Shown: one piece after another, positions 1 to 7,515 of the stretch
Layout of the letters: each line of letters starts with the position of its first letter
Numbering within the stretch: the stretch's first letter is position 1
Assembly (NCBI GenBank): GCA_903846555.1
Contig: CAINBI010000067.1
Coordinates: 1 to 42,852 of the forward strand
DNA from: an uncultured Pseudomonadota bacterium
Lineage (GTDB): Bacteria; Pseudomonadota; Gammaproteobacteria; Burkholderiales; Methylophilaceae
Length of the DNA stretch: 42,852 nt
Direction: 5' to 3'
Notes under the pieces: model-generated
What the model saw: the letters and a program-made list of their open reading frames with translations, nothing else
What the model was told of the DNA's origin: nothing
Databases searched by the model: none
Position numbers and translations under genes: made by a program

Positions 1-45
1 CCGCGATTTGCAATGTTGCTTCGCGGCGAGGGCGCCGCTCCTACA
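1..45 (-). repeat. REP element copy A (RAYT downstream flank)
   Basis: Read on the minus strand, 21-45 is TGTAGGAGCGGCGCCC..CGCCGCGA, a REP unit with the GTAG head and a GCGGCG/CGCCGC stem. Bases 1-6 (CCGCGA) match the tail of an oppositely oriented unit, so the window probably opens in the middle of a BIME. Bases 3-47 are an exact direct repeat of 545-589. The TAG stop codon of the RAYT gene is supplied by the GTAG head of this unit. Confidence 0.85.
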
Positions 46-487
46 TCCAAATGGCATCCCAATGCGGGTAATCTCCTACCTTTTCCACCAAGCCAGCACG
101 TACTGGGTTAGCAATAATATAACGCGCAATAGCCTGAATATCTTCATCTTTTCGTATGGCATGGTCATGGTAGCCTTTTTGCCAAATTGCCCTACCCACA
201 CCGTGCGCACTTGCTGATTTAATTGTTTGCATCAGGCTTGATAATGACTGCTCCTGATTAAGCTGAAAAAGCCAATGAAGATGGTCTGGCATGATCACGA
301 AGGTTAGTGTATTGCTATGCTGCAATTCATCCGACTTTTTTAGGATACTAATCATTAACCGCGCTCTTTGGAGGTTCTCAAATATTGGTGCGCGGTTTAG
401 AGTTGTGGTTGTTACGTGGTAAATCTGGTTCGCTTCTGAATAGCGACCTTTGCGTAAATTTTTTTGATGTGGATTTTGATCTGGCAT
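41..487 (-). CDS. REP-associated tyrosine transposase (RAYT, IS200-like Y1 family)
   Basis: A 148-residue single-domain protein of the Y1 transposase (HUH nuclease) family, which nicks single-stranded DNA and is thought to mobilise or maintain REP palindromes. The HUH motif is seen as MPDHLHW (His69 and His71). The presumed catalytic tyrosine is Tyr123 in the conserved RYIIANPVRAGLV segment. Length fits domesticated RAYTs and is complete, from an ATG at 487 to a TAG inside REP copy A. REP units flank both ends, which is the usual arrangement (REPtron). There is no separate left/right end typical of an autonomous IS200 element, so I read it as a resident RAYT and not a standard insertion sequence. 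Family assignment is strong; whether it is still active is not visible from sequence. Confidence 0.9.
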   Translation of the reverse strand: MPDQNPHQKNLRKGRYSEANQIYHVTTTTLNRAPIFENLQRARLMISILKKSDELQHSNTLTFVIMPDHLHWLFQLNQEQSLSSLMQTIKSASAHGVGRAIWQKGYHDHAIRKDEDIQAIARYIIANPVRAGLVEKVGDYPHWDAIWM

Positions 488-523
488 AGATACAATGTTA
501 TCGTAAATTTACAATGTTACGAC

Positions 524-548
524 TGTAGGAGCGGCGCCCTCGCGGCGA
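524..548 (+). repeat. REP element copy B (plus orientation half of BIME)
   Basis: TGTAGGAGCGGCGCCCTCGCGGCGA. It differs from copies A and C at one base (CGCGGCGA against CGCCGCGA), which breaks one pair of the GCGGCG/CGCCGC stem. With copy C it forms an inverted pair 14 bp apart. Confidence 0.85.
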
Positions 549-562
549 TTTGCAATGTTGCT

Positions 563-587
563 TCGCGGCGAGGGCGCCGCTCCTACA
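563..587 (-). repeat. REP element copy C (minus orientation half of BIME)
   Basis: Exact copy of unit A and part of the 45-bp direct repeat 3-47/545-589. Together with copy B it makes a BIME of about 64 bp that can fold into one long hairpin in RNA. It lies 5 bp beyond the lysS stop codon, so it is also the only visible candidate for a lysS 3' end structure. Confidence 0.85.
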
Positions 588-592
588 TCAAG

Positions 593-2131
593 TTAACTTT
601 CGGCGCGCATGTGCGGAAATAAAATCACATCACGAATACTGGCGCTATCGGTAATCATCATCACTAAACGGTCTATACCAATGCCGCATCCGCCTGCTGG
701 TGGCATACCATATTCTAAGGCGCGAATAAAATCTGCATCGTAGAACATGGCTTCATGGTCGCCCGCTTCTTTGGCTTTCATTTGCGCGTGGAAGCGTGCG
801 GCTTGATCTTCTGCATCGTTAAGCTCACTGAAGCCATTGGCAATTTCGCGCCCGCAGATAAACAACTCAAAACGCTCGGTGATTTCTGGGTTTGCGTCTG
901 AGGCACGCGCTAAGGGTGAAACCTCCACTGGGTAATCAATAATGTAGGTGGGCTCCCACAATTGGCTTTCGGCAGTTTCTTCAAATAGCGCTAATTGCAA
1001 TGCGCCCAAACCCGCATGGTCGAATGGTTTAGTGCCGTGTTTTAGAATTTCTGCACGTAAAAAAGCGGCATCATTTAACTGCTCTAAAGTATAAACTGGG
1101 GCATATTTTTGAATAGCGCCAACAATGGTTAAGCGTTGAAACGGTTTGCTTAAATCCAACTCACGGCCTTGATATTCCAATACAGCAGTGCCGCGCGCAG
1201 CAATGGCAGCGATACGAATACAGTTTTCAGTAAAATCCATCAGCCATTGGTAATCGGTATACGCTGCATAAAATTCCATCATGGTGAATTCTGGATTATG
1301 GCGAACGCTTAAGCCTTCATTACGGAAATTACGGTTCACTTCAAACACACGCTCAAAACCGCCAACCACTAGGCGCTTTAAATATAACTCTGGCGCAATA
1401 CGCATATACATTTGCATGTCTAAGGCGTTGTGATGCGTGATAAATGGCTTGGCTGATGCGCCACCAGGAATCGGGTGCAACATCGGCGTTTCGACTTCTA
1501 AGAATTCATTGGCTATCATGAAGTTACGAATCGCTGAAACCACTTTACTACGTGCTACAAAAGTCGCACGCGTTTGTTCACTGGTAATTAAATCGACATA
1601 ACGCTGGCGATATTTCACTTCTTGATCTTGCAAGCCGTGGAATTTTTCTGGCAAGGGGCGTAATGATTTTGTCAGCAAACGAATTTTAGTGACTTTAATT
1701 GAAAGTTCGCCAGTTTTGGTTTTAAACAAATGACCTGTTGCGCCTAAAAAGTCGCCTAAATCCCAATGTTTAAATTGCTCGTAAAGCTCTTCACCAATCG
1801 CATCTTTAGCCACATAAAGCTGAATGCGGCTACCGGCGTTGTCGCCGCTACCATCTTGAATGGTGGCAAAACTGGCTTTACCCATCACGCGTTTTAGCAT
1901 CATGCGACCTGCTACTACCACATTGACTGGCTCTGCCTCAAACGCTTCATTTTCTTTTGTCGCATGCGCTGCCGCTAAGTCTGCGGCTTTATGTTGCGGT
2001 TTAAAATCATTAGGAAAAGCCGCGCCGCCGTTAGCTTTTGCGTCTACACGTATCGCTTTAAGCTTTTCACGGCGCTCGGCGATAACGTGGTTTTCGTCAA
2101 TTTGTGGTAAATCACTCTGGTCTGTCATCAT
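593..2131 (-). CDS. lysS: Lysyl-tRNA synthetase, class II
   Basis: Charges tRNA-Lys with lysine in the cytoplasm. The 512 residues fit bacterial class II LysRS: an N-terminal OB-fold anticodon-binding domain (about 70-190, with [14 protein letters not shown]), then a class II catalytic core with motif 2 ([12 protein letters not shown] followed by [12 protein letters not shown]) and motif 3 ([12 protein letters not shown]) near the C-terminus. Two consecutive ATG codons (2131 and 2128) are possible starts, and neither has a strong Shine-Dalgarno sequence. The stop codon of the VapC-like toxin gene lies only 5 bp upstream, so lysS is probably co-transcribed with, and perhaps translationally coupled to, the accessory genes between it and prfB. 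Confidence 0.97.
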   Translation of the reverse strand: MMTDQSDLPQIDENHVIAERREKLKAIRVDAKANGGAAFPNDFKPQHKAADLAAAHATKENEAFEAEPVNVVVAGRMMLKRVMGKASFATIQDGSGDNAGSRIQLYVAKDAIGEELYEQFKHWDLGDFLGATGHLFKTKTGELSIKVTKIRLLTKSLRPLPEKFHGLQDQEVKYRQRYVDLITSEQTRATFVARSKVVSAIRNFMIANEFLEVETPMLHPIPGGASAKPFITHHNALDMQMYMRIAPELYLKRLVVGGFERVFEVNRNFRNEGLSVRHNPEFTMMEFYAAYTDYQWLMDFTENCIRIAAIAARGTAVLEYQGRELDLSKPFQRLTIVGAIQKYAPVYTLEQLNDAAFLRAEILKHGTKPFDHAGLGALQLALFEETAESQLWEPTYIIDYPVEVSPLARASDANPEITERFELFICGREIANGFSELNDAEDQAARFHAQMKAKEAGDHEAMFYDADFIRALEYGMPPAGGCGIGIDRLVMMITDSASIRDVILFPHMRAES

Positions 2132-2136
2132 GTTGT

Positions 2137-2574
2137 CTACTTATTAAAATAATGGGTAATCAAGCCTAATTTTTTTGCCGCCTCAAACATTTCAGTATCA
2201 GCGGTGGCTATTTGTGGAATATTGTGTGACTTAGTTATGGTTAAATGCACCGCATCTAAACTCCTTAGCGGCAAAGGCGTAAGTTGCTCTATCAAAAGTT
2301 TGGCGTCTCTAAAAATTGAATTTGAAAGCGCCACTTTTTCAAACCATTGGCCCTGAATTTGCTCGGCTAATGCGTGCATCGCTTTTAGACGGTAATCCTC
2401 GGTAATTTTACCACTGCGCTGAATACGTCTGAGTGTGCAATCGAATTCTAAAACCACCAAATCACTGAGTACATAACTCAGCTTTTGTTCAAAGAATACA
2501 TCTACTTGACTGGAGTTTTTCTCTTCGATAAACCATTTAATTAAAACACTGGTGTCAACATAAACGGCATCCAT
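2137..2574 (-). CDS. VapC-like PIN-domain ribonuclease toxin
   Basis: Predicted 145-residue PIN-domain RNase, the toxin half of a type II toxin-antitoxin pair. The four acidic residues that build the Mg2+ site of PIN nucleases can be placed: Asp7 in [10 protein letters not shown], Glu43 in VVLEFDC, Asp107 in LRSLDAVHL and Asp126 in [10 protein letters not shown] start it at the ATG at 2574 and not the upstream start in the ORF track, because the PIN fold begins at MDAVYVDTS and this ATG is 1 nt after the antitoxin stop codon. VapC toxins cleave tRNA or rRNA; the target here is unknown. Its stop codon is 5 bp from the lysS start codon, an unusual neighbour for a toxin. Confidence 0.85.
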   Translation of the reverse strand: MDAVYVDTSVLIKWFIEEKNSSQVDVFFEQKLSYVLSDLVVLEFDCTLRRIQRSGKITEDYRLKAMHALAEQIQGQWFEKVALSNSIFRDAKLLIEQLTPLPLRSLDAVHLTITKSHNIPQIATADTEMFEAAKKLGLITHYFNK

Positions 2575-2575
2575 A

Positions 2576-2815
2576 TTAAGCGTTACGCTCTTCCTGAATA
2601 TAAACGTCCGTCCCTTCTTGTAACATTGGCATTTGCTCACGTAGCCACTTCATGCTTATAGGCTTGCGTTTTAGCAGCGCTACTGGCGCTTCATAAGGGA
2701 CAACCCGCGCAAACGGCTTGCCGTGATTGGTTAAAATCACCTCGCCGGCTTCTAACAAAGCCTCTGCCAATACGCCACTACTGGCTCGAATATCGCGCAT
2801 TCCTAATGTTTTCAT
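2576..2815 (-). CDS. Phd/YefM-type antitoxin
   Basis: 79-residue protein beginning MKTLGMRDIRASSGVLAEAL, with the typical Phd/YefM middle section VILTNHGKPFARVVPYE. The N-terminal part should bind operator DNA and the C-terminal tail (about 55-79) should wrap the PIN toxin. Start chosen at 2815 because AAGGAG is 6 nt upstream and the family begins here; the longer ORF start at 2839 adds residues with no family match. TAA stop and toxin ATG are separated by 1 nt. A perfect inverted repeat at 2846-2875 just upstream is the likely autoregulatory operator. Confidence 0.85.
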   Translation of the reverse strand: MKTLGMRDIRASSGVLAEALLEAGEVILTNHGKPFARVVPYEAPVALLKRKPISMKWLREQMPMLQEGTDVYIQEERNA

Positions 2816-2821
2816 GATTTG

Positions 2822-2827
2822 CTCCTT
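2822..2827 (-). promoter_or_regulatory. Shine-Dalgarno sequence deciding the antitoxin start
   Basis: AAGGAG on the minus strand, 6 nt before the ATG at 2815. It supports the shorter 79-residue antitoxin over the 87-residue ORF. Confidence 0.7.
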
Positions 2828-2845
2828 AATCACAAACAAGCGCTA

Positions 2846-2875
2846 TTGTGACACAATTTTTTAAATGTGTCACAA
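2846..2875 (-). promoter_or_regulatory. Inverted-repeat operator/promoter of the toxin-antitoxin pair
   Basis: Perfect 10-bp arms TTGTGACACA (2846-2855) and TGTGTCACAA (2866-2875) around a 10-bp AT-only spacer. On the minus strand the arms overlap possible -35 (TTGTGA) and -10 (CACAAT) elements about 19 bp apart, 30-60 bp before the antitoxin ATG. This is the expected geometry for Phd-type autorepression. The right arm also contains the TGA stop codon of the jetD-like gene (2870-2872). In RNA the same repeat could fold as a hairpin at the end of the Jet mRNA. Confidence 0.65.
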
Positions 2876-4051
2876 ATACCCCTCTTGTTCACCTTTTTGC
2901 TGGTTTGCAAACATGTAATCGGCCAAATATTTTAGTTCAGCGGGTAAATCTTGTTTTAACAACCCAGCAAGCTGTTGTTGGTCAAATTCAGAAAGTGATT
3001 TCTTGTTAGGGATATTTTGCAGTCCTACCACATCCATCTGCCAAGCCCTTGCTACTTGCCCTGCATCACACCATAAGTTTATCACGCTTAATGCAATGGC
3101 AATCCCAGCTGGGTCTGGGTCGCAGGCTACTTTTGCTGGTGCTGGAGCCACATTAATTAAATGTGTAATTGCATCTTTCCACCAATTTGGCGGATAGCCT
3201 GGCAACCAAATTACGCCTTCATTGGCTTGCCGATTGCGTGCCACACGCTCAAAGCTAGTGCGGTTTTCTACCAACATCCAAGACGTCACTGTGCTGTTTG
3301 CAGTCTGTATACTTTTTATGGTTGCTGGCGTAAGTGCGGCGAAATCTGGCATTACGTCCAAATGAATATCGCCTCGCGTTGTTTGTAAATGCAAATCGGC
3401 AGAAATGTATAGTAAAGGCGTGTGTCGCTCTATATTGAATTCTGCCAAATCAAAATGTGCGTCTAACCAAACCCATTCTGTCTGACTGATTTCTTTAGTG
3501 GCTGCGCGGGCAAATAGCGAAAAGTCTCGGTACGTTCCGACACGCTCATCTGCCGACCAAGCCAGTAAAGACCGCACCAGCATAGCACGAGCAATGGCGC
3601 GGCTTGTGGGCATAGAATCTAAAGCACTAAGGGCAGTTAGTAATGGCGCGATATTTTCTGACTCTGCTTGCAAAACTGCACGCAAGCGTTGCCATTGCAG
3701 CGCGACCTCATCGTTATCAGGCAAGCCCAGTTGTTGACGCAAGGTCTTTTGCTCGCGTAATTCCACACGATACGGCCACCAATCGCCATGCTTACGCGCT
3801 TCATCCACCACCGCCCAGCCATTGTTTAAAAGCCAATCTAATAAGGTTTCTGCTGTGGTTTTATTGGCTAAACCCGCTTTTTTAATCAGTGTTTCCCAGC
3901 GGCTATTACCACCAAGTCGCAGCCATTGCACTAATAAATCGCGCCATTCGGTAGGGATAGTAGCAAGTGAAGCAGGCGTAACGTCCGCATAACGCCTACG
4001 TTTTTTTGCTAAGCGTAGCTTATCGAGATACTCGATGTTCAATGCTATCAA
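2870..4051 (-). CDS. JetD/MksG-like TOPRIM nuclease subunit of a Wadjet-type system
   Basis: 393 residues; the expected DNA-cleaving subunit of a Wadjet/MksBEFG plasmid-defence complex. The C-terminal TOPRIM-like domain shows the acidic residues of the family: Glu262 in WMLVENRTSF and the DxD pair Asp311/Asp313 in ACDPDPAGIAIA. The N-terminal part (about 25-110) looks like the helical/winged-helix arm of JetD proteins. The start is probably the TTG at 4051, directly after the jetC TAA stop (no gap), with GAGAAG about 9 nt upstream; no suitable ATG is nearby. Last gene of the four-gene SMC block. Identification comes from motifs and gene order (kleisin, wHTH, SMC, TOPRIM); wording such as JetD or MksG depends on the system subtype, which I cannot fix. 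Confidence 0.82.
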   Translation of the reverse strand: MIALNIEYLDKLRLAKKRRRYADVTPASLATIPTEWRDLLVQWLRLGGNSRWETLIKKAGLANKTTAETLLDWLLNNGWAVVDEARKHGDWWPYRVELREQKTLRQQLGLPDNDEVALQWQRLRAVLQAESENIAPLLTALSALDSMPTSRAIARAMLVRSLLAWSADERVGTYRDFSLFARAATKEISQTEWVWLDAHFDLAEFNIERHTPLLYISADLHLQTTRGDIHLDVMPDFAALTPATIKSIQTANSTVTSWMLVENRTSFERVARNRQANEGVIWLPGYPPNWWKDAITHLINVAPAPAKVACDPDPAGIAIALSVINLWCDAGQVARAWQMDVVGLQNIPNKKSLSEFDQQQLAGLLKQDLPAELKYLADYMFANQQKGEQEGYL

Positions 4052-6823
4052 TTAAGACTTCTCACGCACTAAAACACCCACACGCGGCGCCCACTGCATG
4101 TCGGCTTTCTTTTTAGAGGTGACCAGTGTGAGCATGGAGGGGTCATAGACATTCACATTATGCGTGACTGGTGTGGTGAGCAGATATTGCGCTTTGGTGG
4201 CTTGCAAAAAGCTCGCCACACGCTTGATATTAAAAATATCCAAATGCGCAAACGGCTCGTCAATAAACACAAATCCGCCTGGACGCGAATCTTCCATCAT
4301 TAACGCTACTAGCAAAATCAGCGACTTCATCACTTGCTGACCGCCAGAAGCATCACCATCATTCATGCCAGCAAAACCCTTATCATCAAAACCAAAACGC
4401 ACCACCAAACCTGCTTGCGAGAGGCTTACATCATCGGCAGATAGCATCACCGCCTCATGCTCTATGGCAATACGCGCCATATCGCCCAACATTTTTAGAT
4501 TTTTAGTATAACGCCCCACCGTGTGGCGCAATACTTTAACGTACTGCTCGCGCGCCGCATCGGTTTGGCTACGTGCCAAGTCGTTATCACGGCGACGGGC
4601 CTCTAAATCTTTGCTTTGCACGTCAAAATCTATTTTTATTTTTTTGAATAGCGCAATAATACTTTCATCTTCTTCCCACGATTCAGTTTCAAAACGGCGT
4701 TCAATTTCATCCACTTTGATATCAATGAGCTTCTCGCTCTCCCATTTTTCGGCAAGCTGTTTATTGTCACGGGCGTTTTGCCAAGCCATTGGCAATTTGC
4801 GTTTATCGTGCCGTAAACGCAACAAACGTTTAACTTGCTCGAGTCTACCTTCGCGATTTTCCTTTTCTACAATTTCACGGTCTAAACGCTCCAATTGTGT
4901 TGAGTATGTTTGCAACGCGCTTTTTGCATCACTCAAGCTTCCTTCAAGTTGTTTTCTCGCTTCAGTCGCGGCATAAGACTTTTCACCAATAATGCTGCGC
5001 TCGCTGACTAAAATCTCGTATTGCGCCCGCGCTTCGGCAAACTCGGCACTACGGCTGGCGAGCTGCACGGTTGCATCTACGCCCGCTAAACGCGCTTTAA
5101 TGGTTTGAATGTCGGCATTAATTGGCTTTAACTTATCCAGTAAACCTCTCGATTGCTTTTGCACATCGGCTAATTGCGTACGTAAAGCATCTATGCGCGC
5201 ACGACCAAAACGCGGTTGCTCTGGTGCCGCAAAGCGCCCGCCGCGCCGTTCGCGCAAATAGCCTTGCCTAGTCACCCAGTCTTCGCTACGCGGCAAGCCC
5301 GCACCCACTTTGGTATCTTCTACCCGTGTGATGCCAGCCAATACGCGCGAAACCCACTCTGGCACATCGCGTGAAAATTTTACAATCTCAAGTAAGGAGC
5401 CTTTAGGTGCAAGTGGCGCTGGCGCGCGTTCTGGCACAATGTAATGGCGATATTTGAGCTGCTCGCCCAAACTTAAAGCGCGTGCTTCATCTTTTTTATC
5501 GGCCAGCAACACAATGTGCGCTGATGACGACAATACTGCCTCTACCGCTGCCTGCCAGCTGGTATCGGTAATTTCAAGTAAATCGGTCAATAAATCATGG
5601 GCAATACCTGCTTTATCTAAAGCTTGTCTGAAGTTTGCCACATCATGCGGGTCGGCACGTTTGCCATTGGCTAAGTTTTCTAAAGTTTCATTGAGTTGAG
5701 TTTCTTGCCCACTAAAGCCTGCTATTTGTTGGCGCAAAATATCTCGCTGGTTTTCTAAAGCATCTAAATTTTTGCTATCTTTCGTGCTGTCTCCACCAGT
5801 TTCATTGGCTTGTTTCAGCAAAGCGTCTTGCTGCTCAACGACTTTTTTCCAGCCGCCTATCTCTTCATTGATTTTGTTTAACTGCTTATTAACGTTATTT
5901 TCTAGACCATCCGCAATTTGTTTACGTGTTTCAAATTCTGCAATTTCAGCTTGCTTTTGAGCTTGTAAACTTTTCACAACTACGCGCTCTTGCCGTTTGA
6001 CAAACCAATCGCGCTTTGATGCCTTTAACGTATTTCTGGCACGCTCAGATTCTTCAGTGAGCGCATGAAACGCTAAGCGTGGTTTAAATTCACTCACTAG
6101 CACGGCGCGCTCTTGGTTTAAATTTTTCCATTCCACATAACGATTCACCCGCGTTTCCACCGCTTGCAAGTGATTTTCTTGTGCTTTCAGATTGTTTTCC
6201 GTGTCTTGCAGTTCACGCGCAGTTTGATCTTGATGATGCCGCGCTTCTTGGTAGCGTGTGAGCACTTCTTCATCGCCGAATACTTCAAACACTAGCTTGA
6301 GCAATTCACGTTCTGAAAGTTCGCACAACTTGTCGGTTTGACCCTGCTCTAGTGACAGCACCTTGGCAATGGCTGGCGACAGGCCAGCCGCGTGTAATTG
6401 CCGCTGAAAATCTTTTACGCCAAACACTTGTCCTAAAGATTCGATTTGTTCAATGCTGACTTCGCCTTCGGCAATCCAATATTTGCGCTCCCAGTCACCG
6501 CCTTTTTTATCAATGCGGCATGCCAGCGTGATTTTATCATTGCTATAGGGCAGGCCAAATGGGCGTTTGCTACTGTTGATTGGGCGGCTGTTATCCACCA
6601 CTCCGCGTAGCCACGCGAAACTTTCGCCATTGCGGCGCACATAACGTTTGTAATCACGTTTTTTTGAGCAGTCTAAGGCTAGCAAAGTGCGTAGCGCATC
6701 TAGTAAAGTCGTTTTACCTGAACCGTTGGGACCAACTATGGTGACAATAGACGCATCAAGCGGCACGGTAAAACGTTGCCAGTAATCCCAGTTAACGACC
6801 TCTAAGTTGGTGAGCCTAAACAT
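4052..6823 (-). CDS. JetC/MksB-like SMC ATPase of a Wadjet-type system
   Basis: About 923 residues with SMC layout. Positions below count from the ORF-track start: Walker A GPNGSGKT (34-41), N-terminal coiled coil (about 195-385), hinge-like globular region (about 385-545), returning coiled coil (about 545-760), ABC signature SGGQQ (829-833), Walker B GGFVFIDEP (852-860) and D-loop AHLD. This is the motor that extrudes DNA loops in MukBEF-like and Wadjet complexes. It is short for this family, where about 950-1100 residues is common. I place the start at 6823 because AGAGG lies 8 nt upstream; the ORF-track ATG at 6832 has no usable spacing. It overlaps the jetB-like gene by 8 nt, which implies coupled translation. 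Confidence 0.88.
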   Translation of the reverse strand: MFRLTNLEVVNWDYWQRFTVPLDASIVTIVGPNGSGKTTLLDALRTLLALDCSKKRDYKRYVRRNGESFAWLRGVVDNSRPINSSKRPFGLPYSNDKITLACRIDKKGGDWERKYWIAEGEVSIEQIESLGQVFGVKDFQRQLHAAGLSPAIAKVLSLEQGQTDKLCELSERELLKLVFEVFGDEEVLTRYQEARHHQDQTARELQDTENNLKAQENHLQAVETRVNRYVEWKNLNQERAVLVSEFKPRLAFHALTEESERARNTLKASKRDWFVKRQERVVVKSLQAQKQAEIAEFETRKQIADGLENNVNKQLNKINEEIGGWKKVVEQQDALLKQANETGGDSTKDSKNLDALENQRDILRQQIAGFSGQETQLNETLENLANGKRADPHDVANFRQALDKAGIAHDLLTDLLEITDTSWQAAVEAVLSSSAHIVLLADKKDEARALSLGEQLKYRHYIVPERAPAPLAPKGSLLEIVKFSRDVPEWVSRVLAGITRVEDTKVGAGLPRSEDWVTRQGYLRERRGGRFAAPEQPRFGRARIDALRTQLADVQKQSRGLLDKLKPINADIQTIKARLAGVDATVQLASRSAEFAEARAQYEILVSERSIIGEKSYAATEARKQLEGSLSDAKSALQTYSTQLERLDREIVEKENREGRLEQVKRLLRLRHDKRKLPMAWQNARDNKQLAEKWESEKLIDIKVDEIERRFETESWEEDESIIALFKKIKIDFDVQSKDLEARRRDNDLARSQTDAAREQYVKVLRHTVGRYTKNLKMLGDMARIAIEHEAVMLSADDVSLSQAGLVVRFGFDDKGFAGMNDGDASGGQQVMKSLILLVALMMEDSRPGGFVFIDEPFAHLDIFNIKRVASFLQATKAQYLLTTPVTHNVNVYDPSMLTLVTSKKKADMQWAPRVGVLVREKS

Positions 6824-7514
6824 CGGATGCATCCTCTAATTGCGTATAATCTCTTTCAATATGATCTTCATTAGCTTCTTGTAAAGCTGCAACGCTGATT
6901 TGTGTACGAATTAAATCGCCCATTGCGCCGTTAATAATTCGCGGTGCCATTTCAGCATAATCAAACACTAAATCTAATAAAGGCCCCTCACAAATCACTT
7001 TGTTGCGACGCTCAATTAAGCCTAAACGAGATAACTGCGGCAACATAAAGTTAATGCGGCCTTTGCCCCCCAATAATTTGCCAAAATCTTCCAGCAACAC
7101 ATTTTCGGGTATTCCGCGCGAAATACTCTCGCCCACGGCCTTAACGATATTGCCAAACATGTCACCTTGCCCATTTCCTTCCTCACGCCCCAGTTGGCGT
7201 TCTCGCTTGGGTAAAATAATCAACGCCCATAACACCACCAGTAAGGCAATAGCATCTTTTGGTAAGCCAATATTACTTGCTTGCCATTGCGCGCCATCGT
7301 CAAACACTGCGGCTTCGGTGTCGCGCAATAAGGCCACAGCCACATGTGCGGCAAATGGGTGGTCTAGCAAGCGCATGCCACAGGCGGCTAAATTGGCTTC
7401 CACTTCTTGGCGAAAGCTTAAGTCGACTAATAGCTTACGTACTGCGCTGTCATCTCGCGGTAAATAACGGTTGGCTAAGAGTTTAGCTGTGAATTGTTGC
7501 GAACTAAGTTCCAT
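6816..7514 (-). CDS. JetB/MksE-like winged-helix subunit of a Wadjet-type system
   Basis: 232 residues. Assigned mainly by position between a kleisin-like gene and the SMC ATPase, and by size and character: a helical, winged-helix-like protein similar in build to MksE/JetB, the KITE subunit that dimerises on the kleisin. Visible features are a helix-rich N-terminus and a C-terminal segment LPQLSRLGLIERRNKVI typical of a winged helix with beta wing. ATG at 7514 is 1 nt after the jetA stop; the TAG stop overlaps the jetC start. Sequence alone gives no catalytic motif and none is expected. Confidence 0.72.
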   Translation of the reverse strand: MELSSQQFTAKLLANRYLPRDDSAVRKLLVDLSFRQEVEANLAACGMRLLDHPFAAHVAVALLRDTEAAVFDDGAQWQASNIGLPKDAIALLVVLWALIILPKRERQLGREEGNGQGDMFGNIVKAVGESISRGIPENVLLEDFGKLLGGKGRINFMLPQLSRLGLIERRNKVICEGPLLDLVFDYAEMAPRIINGAMGDLIRTQISVAALQEANEDHIERDYTQLEDASDV

Positions 7515-7515
7515 C

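Noticed and set aside
8-217. 69-aa plus-strand ORF at the left edge
   Set aside because: Antisense to the RAYT gene and REP A; no supporting features.
41-487. Autonomous IS200/IS605 insertion sequence
   Set aside because: The flanks are REP palindromes and the protein fits RAYTs; no typical left and right ends or tnpB.
4521-4976. 151-aa plus-strand ORF (and 7000-7467, 7751-8074) opposite the Jet-like genes
   Set aside because: Ser/Ala/Arg-rich shadows of the minus-strand coiled-coil genes.
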